This document shows, in pieces, positions 25,388 to 34,326 of a stretch of 64,000 nt of DNA. Both the position numbers and the translations under genes were made by a program. The DNA is taken from positions 248,001 to 312,000 of the forward strand of contig NZ_JACHBG010000006.1 in the NCBI RefSeq assembly GCF_014207095.1. Reading direction: 5' to 3'. Source of the DNA: Martinezella lusitana. GTDB taxonomy: Bacteria > Pseudomonadota > Alphaproteobacteria > Rhizobiales > Rhizobiaceae. The notes under the pieces were generated by a model that was not told the origin of the DNA, searched no databases, and worked only from the letters and a program-made list of their open reading frames with translations. The first letter of the stretch is position 1. Every line of letters begins with the position of its first letter.

Positions 25388-27442
25388 ATGATGAAGGACA
25401 AGACAGTGCACAAGCCGCTCGCCAGACAGAACAATTTCGATGCAAGCCGGCAGGATGCCGGCATGCTGGAGCTTGGTGTCTGCTACTATCCGGAGCAATG
25501 GCCAAGGGCGAAATGGGAAGAGGATGCCGCTCGCATGGTGGAACTCGGGCTCGCCTGGGTGCGTATCGGCGAGTTTGCCTGGTCGCGCATCGAGCCGCAA
25601 TCCGGCGTCTTCCATTGGGAGTGGTTCGATGAGGCTGTCGAGGTACTCGGCAAGGCGGGGTTGAAGGTAATCATCGGCACTCCGACGGCCGCGCCTCCGA
25701 AGTGGCTGGTGGACCGCTATCCCGATATTCTTCCCGTCGACGCGCGCGGTGTTGTCCGCAAATTCGGTGCGCGCCGGCACTACTGCTTCTCCAGCCAACG
25801 CTATCGTCTGGAGGCCGCCCGTATCACCGAGGCGGTCGCGCAGCGCTATGGCGAACATCCTTTCGTCCATGCCTGGCAGACCGACAATGAGTATGGTGAT
25901 CACGATACGATCCATAGCTATTCAAGAGGGGCGCTCCACGCGTTCCGCGGATGGCTTGCGGCTCGATATGGCACCATCGAGGAGCTGAACCGGGCTTGGG
26001 GCACCACCTTCTGGAGCATGCATTACAATAGCTTCGACGAGGTGGATCTGCCCAACAATCTCGTCGAAGAGCCGACGCCGACGCATCTTGTCGATTACTT
26101 CCGCTTCGCCTCCGATGAGGTACAGAACTTCAACAAGGCGCAGGTCGACATCATTCGCCGCCATTCGCCGGGCCGGCCGGTGACGCATAACTTCATGTCG
26201 CAGAATACCGACTTCGATCACTATAAGGTTGGTGAGGACATCGATATCGCCTCGTGGGACGTTTATCCCATGGGCGGGCTCATCAATGGCCGACTGAGCG
26301 CAGAGGAAAAGCAGCGCTATCTGCGCGTCGGCGACCCCGATCAGCCTGCTTTCAACCACGATCTTTATCGTGCAGTCGGCCGCGGCCGCGTTTGGGTCAT
26401 GGAACAGCAGCCGGGACCGGTGAACTGGGCGTTGCACAATCAGTCGCCGGCCGATGGCATGGTACGGCTGTGGACCTGGCTTGCCTACGCCCACGGCGTC
26501 GACATGGTGTCCTATTTCCGCTGGCGTCAGGCGCCCTTTGCGCAGGAGCAATTCCATGCCGGCCTTCTGCTGCCCAACAGCGAAGAGGATCAGGGCTATA
26601 AGGAAGTGGCCGAGGTCATCAAGGAGATGAAGCTGCTGCCCAAGGGCGAAAAGCGCGGCAAGGCTTCCGTGGCGCTGCTGCTCGATTATGACTCGCGTTT
26701 TGCGACTCGCGCCCTGCCGCAGGGGCGCGACTATGCCGCCTCCGCGATCGCGCTTGATTGGTATTCCGCCGTCTCGCGTCTCGGGGTCGATATCGATTTC
26801 GTTGGACAGCATTCCGATCTCGACGGATACAAGCTCGTGCTGGCACCTGATCTTGTCATCCCTGATGCGGATTTCATTGCGCGGCTCAAAGCATCGGATG
26901 CGAAGGTCTTGTTCGGTCCCCGCAGCGGCAGCAAGACGCGCGACATGCATATTCCGGGCGATCTGCCGCCGGGTGTCCTTGGCGATCTTCTCGATTTCCG
27001 GGTTACGCGCGTCGAGTCCCTGCCGGCGTTTCAGTCCGAGGCCGTGCTCTACGGCAATACCAGCCATCAGACGACCGGATGGCGGGAAACGATCCGCACG
27101 AGGGAAACCGTGCTTGCAACGTTCCAGGGGGAGTATCGCCCCGATACACCGGCGCTGATCGGCAATGAGAAGGCGCGCTACTGCGCAACGCTTCCGCGCG
27201 AAGAGTTCCTGCTGAAACTGATGGGCGACACGCTTGCCTGGGCTGATGTCGACTGCCTGCCCGATCTCGGCGACCTGCGCCTTGCTCGACGCGGCAAGCT
27301 GCATTTCGCTTTCAACTACGGCAGTACAGCCGCAAGTGCGCCTGTCGCAGCGGATGCGATTTTCCTTGTTGGCAGTAGAAATGTGGAGCCGGTTGACGTC
27401 GCGATCTGGATCCAGGCGGGTGAAGACGCCGCAATCAAATAG
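25388..27442 (+). CDS. GH42 beta-galactosidase
   Basis: A 684-residue cytosolic enzyme. The start of the barrel (LGVCYYPEQWP) and MVELGLAWVRIGEFAWSRIEP are hallmarks of GH42. The acid/base Glu is in WQTDNEYGDHDT (about residue 168) and the nucleophile Glu in WVMEQQPGPVNWA (about 338). Trimerisation and C-terminal beta domains follow, giving normal length. There is no signal peptide, so it acts on galactosides already imported. It has its own LacI operator. Several Met codons near the start make the exact N-terminus uncertain. Confidence 0.92.
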   Translation: MMKDKTVHKPLARQNNFDASRQDAGMLELGVCYYPEQWPRAKWEEDAARMVELGLAWVRIGEFAWSRIEPQSGVFHWEWFDEAVEVLGKAGLKVIIGTPTAAPPKWLVDRYPDILPVDARGVVRKFGARRHYCFSSQRYRLEAARITEAVAQRYGEHPFVHAWQTDNEYGDHDTIHSYSRGALHAFRGWLAARYGTIEELNRAWGTTFWSMHYNSFDEVDLPNNLVEEPTPTHLVDYFRFASDEVQNFNKAQVDIIRRHSPGRPVTHNFMSQNTDFDHYKVGEDIDIASWDVYPMGGLINGRLSAEEKQRYLRVGDPDQPAFNHDLYRAVGRGRVWVMEQQPGPVNWALHNQSPADGMVRLWTWLAYAHGVDMVSYFRWRQAPFAQEQFHAGLLLPNSEEDQGYKEVAEVIKEMKLLPKGEKRGKASVALLLDYDSRFATRALPQGRDYAASAIALDWYSAVSRLGVDIDFVGQHSDLDGYKLVLAPDLVIPDADFIARLKASDAKVLFGPRSGSKTRDMHIPGDLPPGVLGDLLDFRVTRVESLPAFQSEAVLYGNTSHQTTGWRETIRTRETVLATFQGEYRPDTPALIGNEKARYCATLPREEFLLKLMGDTLAWADVDCLPDLGDLRLARRGKLHFAFNYGSTAASAPVAADAIFLVGSRNVEPVDVAIWIQAGEDAAIK

Positions 27443-28035
27443 TTGATCGCATTGGCAATTCCTGCGGGCTGTCTTGTCCTCGACAGCCCACAGGAAGCGG
27501 AACTGTCCGGAAATCCGTACTGGCCTTGAAAGCAAGGCAAACAAATAGCCGCAAGCCGAAGCGTGTTCCGCATTGCCGGAGCTTCGGAATGAAAGCGCGT
27601 CATGTCGCCTTGCAAGGCACTGATGTCGCTTTCCTGCGCGCGCCTTACCCCGAGGCATGATCTTCTATCCATGTTCAAGGCACCATCGAGATATCTCTTG
27701 ATGGGAGCGCGAGAAGGGTCATACTTCGGCTCTTCTCGGGCCAAAGTGCGTCAAACCGGGTTTTGAAGAACAGGTTTGACGAGCATAATCGAGCTTTGGA
27801 CAGCAGGCCTGATGATCGCGACGAGTGATCCGGAGGCGGATGGGAGGCTTTTCAGATTGCGCCATCCATCTCTTGCTTCCTCACCGATCGGTCATATCTG
27901 CACCGGTTGTGGATGCTGCTGAGGTGGCGACATCCGCGGCCGTTTTGCTGCTGTTCAGCCCGTTGAGGAGCGGGCCGATCTGAGGCGCGCAAGCGCTCGT
28001 AACGAAGATCAGCGTTAAACCAAGGAGGAGATGGC
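27443..28035. other. Intergenic region downstream of GH42
   Basis: About 590 bp without a supported gene. It holds the hairpin at 27461-27494 and a weaker inverted repeat CGAGAAG/CTTCTCG at 27710-27738. The promoter of the formaldehyde-dehydrogenase-like gene must lie here, with an AAGGAGGAG ribosome-binding site just before 28036. No AAACGTTT operator was seen. Confidence 0.6.
27461..27494 (+). terminator. Terminator-like hairpin after GH42
   Basis: CTGCGGGCTGTC (27462-27473) pairs with GACAGCCCACAG (27482-27493) with one mismatch, 19 bp after the stop codon. There is no U-run. Confidence 0.5.
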
Positions 28036-29226
28036 ATGACTGGGAACAGAGGCGTTGTCTATTTGAGGCCCGGCAAAGTCGAGGTCCGCAATATTGACGA
28101 TCCGAAACTGGAAGCGCCGGATGGCCGGCGCATCGAGCATGGCGTGATCCTGAAGGTGATCTCCACGAATATCTGCGGCTCCGATCAGCACATGGTGCGC
28201 GGCCGCACGACGGCCATGCCGGGTCTGGTGCTTGGTCACGAGATCACAGGACAGGTCATCGAAAAAGGTCTCGACGTCGAAATGCTCGACATCGGCGATA
28301 TTGTGTCGGTTCCATTCAACGTGGCTTGCGGCCGCTGCCGCTGCTGCAAATCGCAGGATACCGGCGTCTGCCTGACGGTGAACCCGTCGCGTGCCGGTGG
28401 CGCCTATGGCTATGTCGATATGGGCGGCTGGATCGGCGGTCAGGCACGCTACGTCATGGTGCCTTATGCAGACTTCAACCTGCTGAAATTTCCCGATCGC
28501 GACAAGGCGATGGCGAAGATTCGCGATCTCACCATGTTGTCCGACATCCTGCCGACCGGTTTTCACGGTGCGGTTCGTGCGGGCGTCGGCGTGGGATCGA
28601 CAGTCTATGTCGCAGGTGCCGGCCCGGTCGGTCTTGCCGCCGCCGCCTCCGCTCGTATCCTGGGTGCCGCCGTCGTCATGATCGGCGACTTCAACAAGGA
28701 TCGTCTTGCGCATGCCGCCAAGGTGGGCTTCGAGCCGATCGATCTCTCCAAGAGCGACCGCCTTGGAGAGATGATTGCCGAAGTCGTCGGCACCAATGAA
28801 GTGGATAGTGCAATCGATGCTGTCGGCTTCGAGGCAAGGGGGCATTCCGGTGGCGAACAGCCGGCTATCGTCCTCAATCAGATGATGGAGATCACGCGTG
28901 CAGCGGGATCGATCGGTATTCCCGGTCTCTATGTTACGGAAGACCCTGGCGCGGTCGATAATGCCGCCAAGCATGGCAGCCTGTCATTGCGCTTTGGCCT
29001 TGGTTGGGCGAAGGCTCAATCCTTCCACACCGGCCAGACGCCGGTGATCAAATACAACAGGCAGCTTATGCAAGCGATCCTGCACGACAGGTTGCCGATT
29101 GCCGATATCGTCAATGCCAAGATCATCTCGCTTGAGGATGCAGCACAAGGCTACGAGAGCTTCGACCAGGGTGCTGCGACCAAGTTCGTTCTCGATCCGC
29201 ATGGCGAGCTGACAAAGGCTGCATAG
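28036..29226 (+). CDS. fdhA: Zinc-dependent dehydrogenase, glutathione-independent formaldehyde dehydrogenase type
   Basis: A 396-residue MDR-superfamily enzyme. The catalytic zinc region is NICGSDQHMVRGRTTAM and LGHEITG; the structural zinc loop is CGRCRCCKSQDTGVC. The Rossmann motif is AGAGPVGLAAAASA. The long C-terminal part (SLSLRFGLGWAKAQSFHTGQTPV) is distinctive of Pseudomonas-type formaldehyde dehydrogenases, which oxidise formaldehyde without glutathione by keeping NAD bound. Strong AAGGAGGAG site. Monocistronic, with a terminator after it. Other small aldehydes or alcohols are possible substrates. Confidence 0.87.
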   Translation: MTGNRGVVYLRPGKVEVRNIDDPKLEAPDGRRIEHGVILKVISTNICGSDQHMVRGRTTAMPGLVLGHEITGQVIEKGLDVEMLDIGDIVSVPFNVACGRCRCCKSQDTGVCLTVNPSRAGGAYGYVDMGGWIGGQARYVMVPYADFNLLKFPDRDKAMAKIRDLTMLSDILPTGFHGAVRAGVGVGSTVYVAGAGPVGLAAAASARILGAAVVMIGDFNKDRLAHAAKVGFEPIDLSKSDRLGEMIAEVVGTNEVDSAIDAVGFEARGHSGGEQPAIVLNQMMEITRAAGSIGIPGLYVTEDPGAVDNAAKHGSLSLRFGLGWAKAQSFHTGQTPVIKYNRQLMQAILHDRLPIADIVNAKIISLEDAAQGYESFDQGAATKFVLDPHGELTKAA

Positions 29227-29699
29227 GCACGCTGCGGTCGCAGCCAATCATGATGCAAGCAAAATATCGGGAGCTGAGAGATACTCTTTCGGCTCCCGAT
29301 ATTGCTTTGAGGAACTATCACGAACGTGCTGGACATAGATGCCGGTGCCACTCAGGCCAGAGGCTGTTTCGGCTTTCCGATCGATATAAGCATCTAAAGG
29401 AAACGGCTTCGAAGAGCGGATATGTTGCGTCGCACCATCTGCTGGCAGTCACGTCAATCGTCATCAAGAGTAGCTGGATATTTCGGCCGCTAAGCCGATA
29501 GGGTCCCCATATTATTGAGGCGGGCCACAGGCGATCGTGCAGGTGCCGAGGCATGTCCGTAAGCAATGATAACGGATGATGTTGCCATTATATACTTATC
29601 TTATACATTTATGCGGCTATCCATGTGGAGCAACCCCGTTATCGCTGACCCGAACAAACGGCCGCTTGGACAAAACGCAAACCTGAAGAGAAACAGACA
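29227..29699. other. Intergenic region upstream of the H1-like gene
   Basis: About 470 bp without a supported gene. It starts with the terminator at 29257-29307. The AT-rich stretch TTATATACTTATCTTATACATT near 29586 is a likely promoter zone for the H1-like gene. Nothing else recognisable. Confidence 0.55.
29257..29307 (+). terminator. Terminator after the formaldehyde-dehydrogenase-like gene
   Basis: AATATCGGGAGC (29263-29274) and GCTCCCGATATT (29292-29303) form a perfect 12-bp stem. AAGC and GCTT outside it extend the stem past a two-base bulge. Confidence 0.65.
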
Positions 29700-30317
29700 A
29701 TGGCAAACTTTCTGGAGAAATGGTCTTCGAAGAAGGCTGATAAGCCTAAGGCTGGTGCGCGGAATGTAGTCGATACTTTTCGTGCAAGAGTAGAGGAGCA
29801 GAAAGCATATCTGGAAGAGTACGCGCGAGACGCCGCTGGTTTCAAGAAGTGGCGTTCCACCTGGTTCCAGCGTGTGCCCGGTGGCTTCGGTGTCACCGTT
29901 GGGCGTGACTCGATCAATGCCGGTCAAGGGTTGAGCTATATCGTCGTGGAATCCGTCAAGGACGTGGCGGAGTTTCTCGAGGATCTGGCATATCATGCGG
30001 AAAAGGACGTAGGCTTCCAGCAGGCGCTCGAGCAGAACCGCCGCCGCCGTGTCGCATTGCTGAACGCGGCAAAGTCCGGCGGAGACGCTGTCGCTTCCAA
30101 GGCAAAGGCAAAGGCAAAGCCGGCGGCAGCTAAGGCTGCTGCAGCAAAGTCGACAGCAGCTAAACCAGCTGCAGCGAAGCCGGCTGCTGCAAAGTCAGCG
30201 GCAAGCAAAGCATCACCGAAGGTCACAAAGGTAAAGGTCGCTCCGGCAGCAGCAAGTGCCGAGGCGGCAAAGCCGAAACGCGGCCGCAAGGTAAAGGCTG
30301 ATGCCACTGCCGAATGA
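29700..30317 (+). CDS. Histone-H1-like Lys/Ala-rich-tailed protein
   Basis: A 205-residue protein in two parts. Residues 1-125 form a soluble helical domain (VEEQKAYLEEYARDAAGFKKWRSTWFQRVPGGFGVTVG). Residues 126-205 are a repetitive tail of AAAKPAAAKSTAAKPAA units, followed by KPKRGRKVKA with an AT-hook-like KRGRK. Such tails occur in bacterial H1-like nucleoid proteins and probably bind DNA. I do not recognise the N-terminal domain. A strong intrinsic terminator follows. The repeats are GC-rich and replication slippage could vary their number. Confidence 0.75.
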   Translation: MANFLEKWSSKKADKPKAGARNVVDTFRARVEEQKAYLEEYARDAAGFKKWRSTWFQRVPGGFGVTVGRDSINAGQGLSYIVVESVKDVAEFLEDLAYHAEKDVGFQQALEQNRRRRVALLNAAKSGGDAVASKAKAKAKPAAAKAAAAKSTAAKPAAAKPAAAKSAASKASPKVTKVKVAPAAASAEAAKPKRGRKVKADATAE

Positions 30318-30319
30318 TG

Positions 30320-30346
30320 ATAAAGCCCGCCTCGTGCGGGCTTTAT
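30320..30346 (+). terminator. Intrinsic terminator after the H1-like gene
   Basis: ATAAAGCCCGC (30320-30330) and GCGGGCTTTAT (30336-30346) form a perfect 11-bp stem with a CTCGT loop, directly after the stop codon and with T-rich sequence at the end. Confidence 0.85.
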
Positions 30347-30747
30347 ACTTTCTGCAGATGCGTGTTCATCTGAAGCGATCTCGATCGCCTGAATAGGTTC
30401 CGAGGCATCACTAACTTGGCATGTCCATCGCATCGATGAAAAAGCGCAAGTGCGTCGGGCATATCTTTCATGGCTTCGGAATATGCTCGATTTGAGCAAC
30501 GACAATTACATAATATGGGCCGATTGCAGCACTTAGATCAATAAATGCACTAAGCGAACAAATACACGTACATACCCGCTCAAGGACGCAATATCGTGAG
30601 AATTGGAATTCCGCATTAATTGCGTACGATATTCCGTCGAGTTGCGCCGAATGCCGAGGCACCTACGCATCAATAGGGATGTGAAAATCCTCCAACTATC
30701 ATCAAGTGCAATGGCCGCACTTGATGATATGCTGTGATCGACTCCAC
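30347..30747. other. Intergenic region between convergent genes
   Basis: About 400 bp. Apart from the hairpin at 30697-30729, I see no gene, RNA or repeat. The sequence around 30480-30640 is AT-richer than the flanks. The only longer frame, on the minus strand at 30468-30662, lacks a ribosome-binding site and protein character. Confidence 0.5.
30697..30729 (-). terminator. Terminator-like hairpin of the peptide-uptake operon
   Basis: TATCATCAAGTGC (30697-30709) and GCACTTGATGATA (30717-30729) form a perfect 13-bp stem with a 7-base loop, 19 bp downstream of the M14 gene stop. Likely end of the minus-strand operon. Confidence 0.65.
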
Positions 30748-32478
30748 TCAGCTCGAAGCTGTGATGTCCTGCCAGGCGTCATATGCCGAGAGGACCGTTT
30801 CCATCTGTGCGGTGTGGCCGGCGATGAATTCGTCGCCATAAATGGTCTCGTCAGGATATTCGGTAATCAGCGTTACCGGCACGGTGTGACGATCGTCGAC
30901 ATCTGCGAGACACGGAAAGCCGTTGATGATCCGAAAGCCCGTTTCGCCGGCGTGTATCTCGTAAAGGGCGATCTGCTTGTTGTTGTAGTCCAGCAGTCCG
31001 GGAATGGCGCCCAGATGCTTGGTGACTCTATCCAGTAGCCGTTCGGCTTGCGCTGCCCAGCCGGAATGGTAGCGGGCGATCAGGAAGAAGCCCTTCGGCA
31101 ACGTCCACATGGCGAAGTTCCGCGGCACGTAGCCGGAAAGCGGACGGGTCCATTCATGAGCGGGATAGCCGTGCAGATTGACATGCAGCTGCGCACCGCT
31201 CAGCTTTTCCGCCTGGAAGCGAATTTTCTTCTCGTAGAGATAGGGACCAGCATTCGCCTCGGTGCGATATTCGAGGTCGTCGCCGAGCGCGGTGTAACGC
31301 GCGGCATGATACATGTGGCGCGGGTTGTCCTTGCGCAGGCGCTGGTGCAGCGCGTAGCCATCGGGATTTTCCAGCGGCGAGATCGTGAAATGCGCGCCTT
31401 CGATCGCTACGAGCCTCTGCGCGGCGCGCAGCGCGCCAACGCCGCCGGTCGTCTCATTGGCATGCTGCCCGCCGCTGATCATGACAGCCGCGTCGCGGCC
31501 CTTGATATAGCGAGCTTTGACCGCGCGGCCGGAACGGGTGACGGCTTCAAACGTCTCGCCGCCGATCTCTTCCAGCATGGCCTCGATCTGCCGCACGGCC
31601 AGGGGCTCTGCTGCCGTCTCGATCTGCTGCTCCGCACCGTCCCAGTAACGTGAGGCCAATGCTTGCGTTTCTACCTTGGCGGAGATTTCGCCGGAAGATA
31701 ACAGGATCTGCGGAACGATCTGCCCCGGCTTCAAGCCGCGATCGCCGAGCGGCCGGCCGGATTTCTTCTGGAAGAACTCAAGCAGCGAGAAATAGAAGTC
31801 CTCGTGCAGCGCCTCCCGAAGGCTCATGACTTCGTCCCCGACCGGTAGGGGCTCATCGGCAGCCGGCAGTCCGACGCGAATATTGAGCTCTTCGAAATAG
31901 GGCTCGGTCGCACCCCAGTCGTACTGCGTAATTGCAGCGATGGTTTCTTCGAAAAGCCGCTCGTAGTCCGTCGCCAGCCGTTCGCCGGTGGCCTTGCCGT
32001 CCCGTACCAGCCAACCCGTTGGCGAAACGTTCGTTTCGCCGGCCGTGTCGATGTGGACCCGATTGGGCGCCAATACTTTGACCTGGCGTTCGTCACCTGA
32101 GCCATTCTTCAACAGAACATCATAATGGAAATCACTATCGGCTCTGGCGACGAAGGTGATCGCGCGATCTCCTACCATCGCCGCAAGCGGATAGGCTTCT
32201 AACCGGAAGCGGTTGGCGGGCGCATTCGCATGCACTGGATATCGGATCTCGATTGCTTCCACGCCGTTCAGATCGATCTCCTCAAGAAATGCATGGAGGA
32301 GTGGTTTGTATGCACTACGGATGCGGGCTTGAACGCCCTTTTCCCTGAGCTTGCGCTCCGCATCCTGGCGGCTCTGCCTGTCGTCGAAGGTCCATGCTTC
32401 GAATTCCTGGCCGGCCTCGGCATCCGAGACGAGTTGCGAAAGCGTCCGCTCGAAGCTTCTTTCGAAAATCATGGTCAT
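30748..32478 (-). CDS. M14-family zinc carboxypeptidase-like protein
   Basis: A 576-residue protein without signal peptide. The C-terminal half has the M14 zinc site: GGQHANETTGG (HxxE, about residue 334) and HVNLHGYPAHEW (second zinc His, about 432). A later Glu in LITEYPDET (about 540) is the likely catalytic base. The N-terminal 280 residues are a separate domain I do not recognise. It is last in the peptide ABC operon and lies six bases after the DppC-like gene. It probably hydrolyses imported peptides or amidated amino acids in the cytosol. Substrate unknown. Confidence 0.8.
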   Translation of the reverse strand: MTMIFERSFERTLSQLVSDAEAGQEFEAWTFDDRQSRQDAERKLREKGVQARIRSAYKPLLHAFLEEIDLNGVEAIEIRYPVHANAPANRFRLEAYPLAAMVGDRAITFVARADSDFHYDVLLKNGSGDERQVKVLAPNRVHIDTAGETNVSPTGWLVRDGKATGERLATDYERLFEETIAAITQYDWGATEPYFEELNIRVGLPAADEPLPVGDEVMSLREALHEDFYFSLLEFFQKKSGRPLGDRGLKPGQIVPQILLSSGEISAKVETQALASRYWDGAEQQIETAAEPLAVRQIEAMLEEIGGETFEAVTRSGRAVKARYIKGRDAAVMISGGQHANETTGGVGALRAAQRLVAIEGAHFTISPLENPDGYALHQRLRKDNPRHMYHAARYTALGDDLEYRTEANAGPYLYEKKIRFQAEKLSGAQLHVNLHGYPAHEWTRPLSGYVPRNFAMWTLPKGFFLIARYHSGWAAQAERLLDRVTKHLGAIPGLLDYNNKQIALYEIHAGETGFRIINGFPCLADVDDRHTVPVTLITEYPDETIYGDEFIAGHTAQMETVLSAYDAWQDITASS

Positions 32479-32484
32479 GATGTC

Positions 32485-33333
32485 TTACCTTGTCGTTCTG
32501 CCTGTTGGGTCGAGGCTATCGCGTAGCCAGTCACCCAGGAGATTGAGACCGAGTACGGTCAGCAGGATGGCGAGGCCGGGGAAGAGGCTGACCCACCACG
32601 CGGTCTGTAGGTAGGTGCGTCCGTCGGCCAGCATGCCGCCCCAGCTGGGGATCGTCGGATCGACGCCGAGACCAAGGAAGGTGAGGCTACTTTCGAGAAG
32701 GATATTGTTGGCGATGTTCAGCGTCATCAGCACGATCACCGGTCCCAGAAGGTTCGGCAGTAGATGCTGGAAGATGATGCGCCAATCCCTAACGCCGATG
32801 GCGCGAGCGGAGAGGATGAATTCCCGTTCGCGCAGGGTCAGCACCGATCCGCGGACGAGACGGGCATATTGGACCCACTGCGACACGATCAGCAGGATGA
32901 TGGTGTTGGTGAGGCTGCCGCCGACGATAGCGATGAAGGTGATTGCCAGCAGAATGAAGGGCATGGCGAGCTGAATATCGGCAAAGCGCATCAGGAGCAC
33001 ATCCCAGATGCCGCGATAGTAGCCCGCTGCCAGACCCACCAGAACACCAAGAACGACGCCGCCGATGACGGAAGTGAGGCCGACCAACAGCGATATCCTA
33101 CCGCCGGCGATAACGCGGGCAAGCACGTCGCGCCCGAGCGGATCCGTCCCGAACGGGTGGGCGAGGCTGGCAAACGGCCTTGCAAGCCGGGCCATCAGAT
33201 CGATCTTCTCGGCTCCACCCGGAAAGAGCACATCCGAGAATATGGCGGCAAGGCAGATGGCGACGGTCAGCAAAGCTCCGACGATGAATTCGAGGCTGTG
33301 GAATCGCGAACGGCTTGAAGTTGTGGCGGCCAT
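32485..33333 (-). CDS. Peptide ABC transporter permease (DppC/OppC type)
   Basis: A 282-residue inner-membrane protein with about six transmembrane helices. The family core is visible: HPFGTDPLGRDVLARVIAGG near residue 60 and the EAA loop REREFILSARAIGVRDWRI. It forms a channel with the DppB-like product just upstream and is six bases from the peptidase gene. Confidence 0.88.
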   Translation of the reverse strand: MAATTSSRSRFHSLEFIVGALLTVAICLAAIFSDVLFPGGAEKIDLMARLARPFASLAHPFGTDPLGRDVLARVIAGGRISLLVGLTSVIGGVVLGVLVGLAAGYYRGIWDVLLMRFADIQLAMPFILLAITFIAIVGGSLTNTIILLIVSQWVQYARLVRGSVLTLREREFILSARAIGVRDWRIIFQHLLPNLLGPVIVLMTLNIANNILLESSLTFLGLGVDPTIPSWGGMLADGRTYLQTAWWVSLFPGLAILLTVLGLNLLGDWLRDSLDPTGRTTR

Positions 33334-33339
33334 GGGCGG

Positions 33340-34263
33340 TTACTCCGTGCGGATACGGGGGTCGACGAGCCCGTAGGCAATATCGACCAGCAGGTTTACG
33401 CTGACGATGAACAAGGCCAGCACAGTGATCACGCCCTGCAACAGCGGATAGTCGCGGGCGGCGACGGCGTCGAACGCAAGAGTTCCGAGACCGGGCCAGT
33501 TGAAGACGCGCTCGATGACGACGATGCCGCCGAGCAATCCGCCGAACTGGATGCCGAAGTAGGTGATCAGCGGAATGGCGCAGTTGCGAAGGGCATGCTT
33601 GTAAAGCACCTTGCTCTCGCTGAGGCCTTTGGCGCGTGCGACCATGATGTATTGCGACTGTAGAGTTTCCAGCATGGCGGTGCGCACCAGGCGCACATTC
33701 GTCGCCGTCAGGATGACGCCCATGGTCAGGGCCGGCATGACGTAGCTGGCTATCCCGACCATGCCGCTCGGCGGCAGCCAGCCAAGCGTGATCGAGAACA
33801 GTAGCACCATCATCAGCGCCAGCCAGAAATTCGGGAAGGAAAGCCCGAGCAGAGAGAGAACGCGGATAATCTGGTCCGCCGTCCTGCCGCGCGCGGTCGC
33901 AGCCTTGATCCCGAGCGGGATGGAGAGCACGATCGATATCGCCATGGCAATGAAGGCGAGCAGCAAGGTGGCGGGCAGGGCGCCGGCGATCAATTGAGAG
34001 ACGGGAGTGCCACCGGTGAAGCTGCGTCCGAAATCCAGTGTCAGCAGTCCCTTCAGGAAGGTCAGATACTGGATAATGAACGGCTGGTCCGTGCCAAGCG
34101 CTGCGCGAATGCGCACCAGATCCTCTTCCGTCATGCTGCCGCCGCCCTGAAACATCATCATGGCGGGATCGCCTGTCAGGCGAATGGCGAAGGAGACGAG
34201 AAGTGTGATGGCGATGACGACGAAAATCGCCTGCAACAATCGCTTGATGAGAAAACCGGCCAC
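33340..34263 (-). CDS. Peptide ABC transporter permease (DppB/OppB type)
   Basis: A 307-residue permease. I chose the GTG start giving (M)AGFLIKRLLQAIFVVIAITL, with GGGAAAAG upstream. The 18-codon-longer frame would include the intercistronic hairpin at 34291-34313. EAA loop: SQYIMVARAKGLSESKVLYKH. C-terminal VIERVFNWPGLGTLAFDAV is a family signature. It is followed by the DppC-like gene with a six-base gap. Confidence 0.87.
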   Translation of the reverse strand: MAGFLIKRLLQAIFVVIAITLLVSFAIRLTGDPAMMMFQGGGSMTEEDLVRIRAALGTDQPFIIQYLTFLKGLLTLDFGRSFTGGTPVSQLIAGALPATLLLAFIAMAISIVLSIPLGIKAATARGRTADQIIRVLSLLGLSFPNFWLALMMVLLFSITLGWLPPSGMVGIASYVMPALTMGVILTATNVRLVRTAMLETLQSQYIMVARAKGLSESKVLYKHALRNCAIPLITYFGIQFGGLLGGIVVIERVFNWPGLGTLAFDAVAARDYPLLQGVITVLALFIVSVNLLVDIAYGLVDPRIRTE

Positions 34264-34290
34264 GTTCTTTTCCCGAAATTTGCAGTTGGA

Positions 34291-34313
34291 CGCCGCCGGA
34301 CATTCCGGCGGCG
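34291..34313 (-). promoter_or_regulatory. Intercistronic hairpin between peptide-binding-protein and permease genes
   Basis: CGCCGCCGGA (34291-34300) and TCCGGCGGCG (34304-34313) form a perfect 10-bp stem with a 3-base loop, 13 bp after the binding-protein stop. It also supports the downstream GTG start of the permease. Confidence 0.6.
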
Positions 34314-34326
34314 CCACGATTGACGA

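Noticed and set aside
25922..27658. 578-residue minus-strand frame opposite the GH42 gene
   Set aside because: Antisense to a gene with both catalytic Glu motifs intact; it lacks any recognised domain.
28036..29226. Inclusion of the formaldehyde-dehydrogenase-like gene in the LacI regulon
   Set aside because: No AAACGTTT core was found upstream and a hairpin plus 590 bp separate it from GH42.
30060..30260. Tandem repeats in the H1-like tail as a CRISPR or DNA repeat array
   Set aside because: The repetition follows codons for Ala and Lys inside a reading frame; there are no spacers of constant length.
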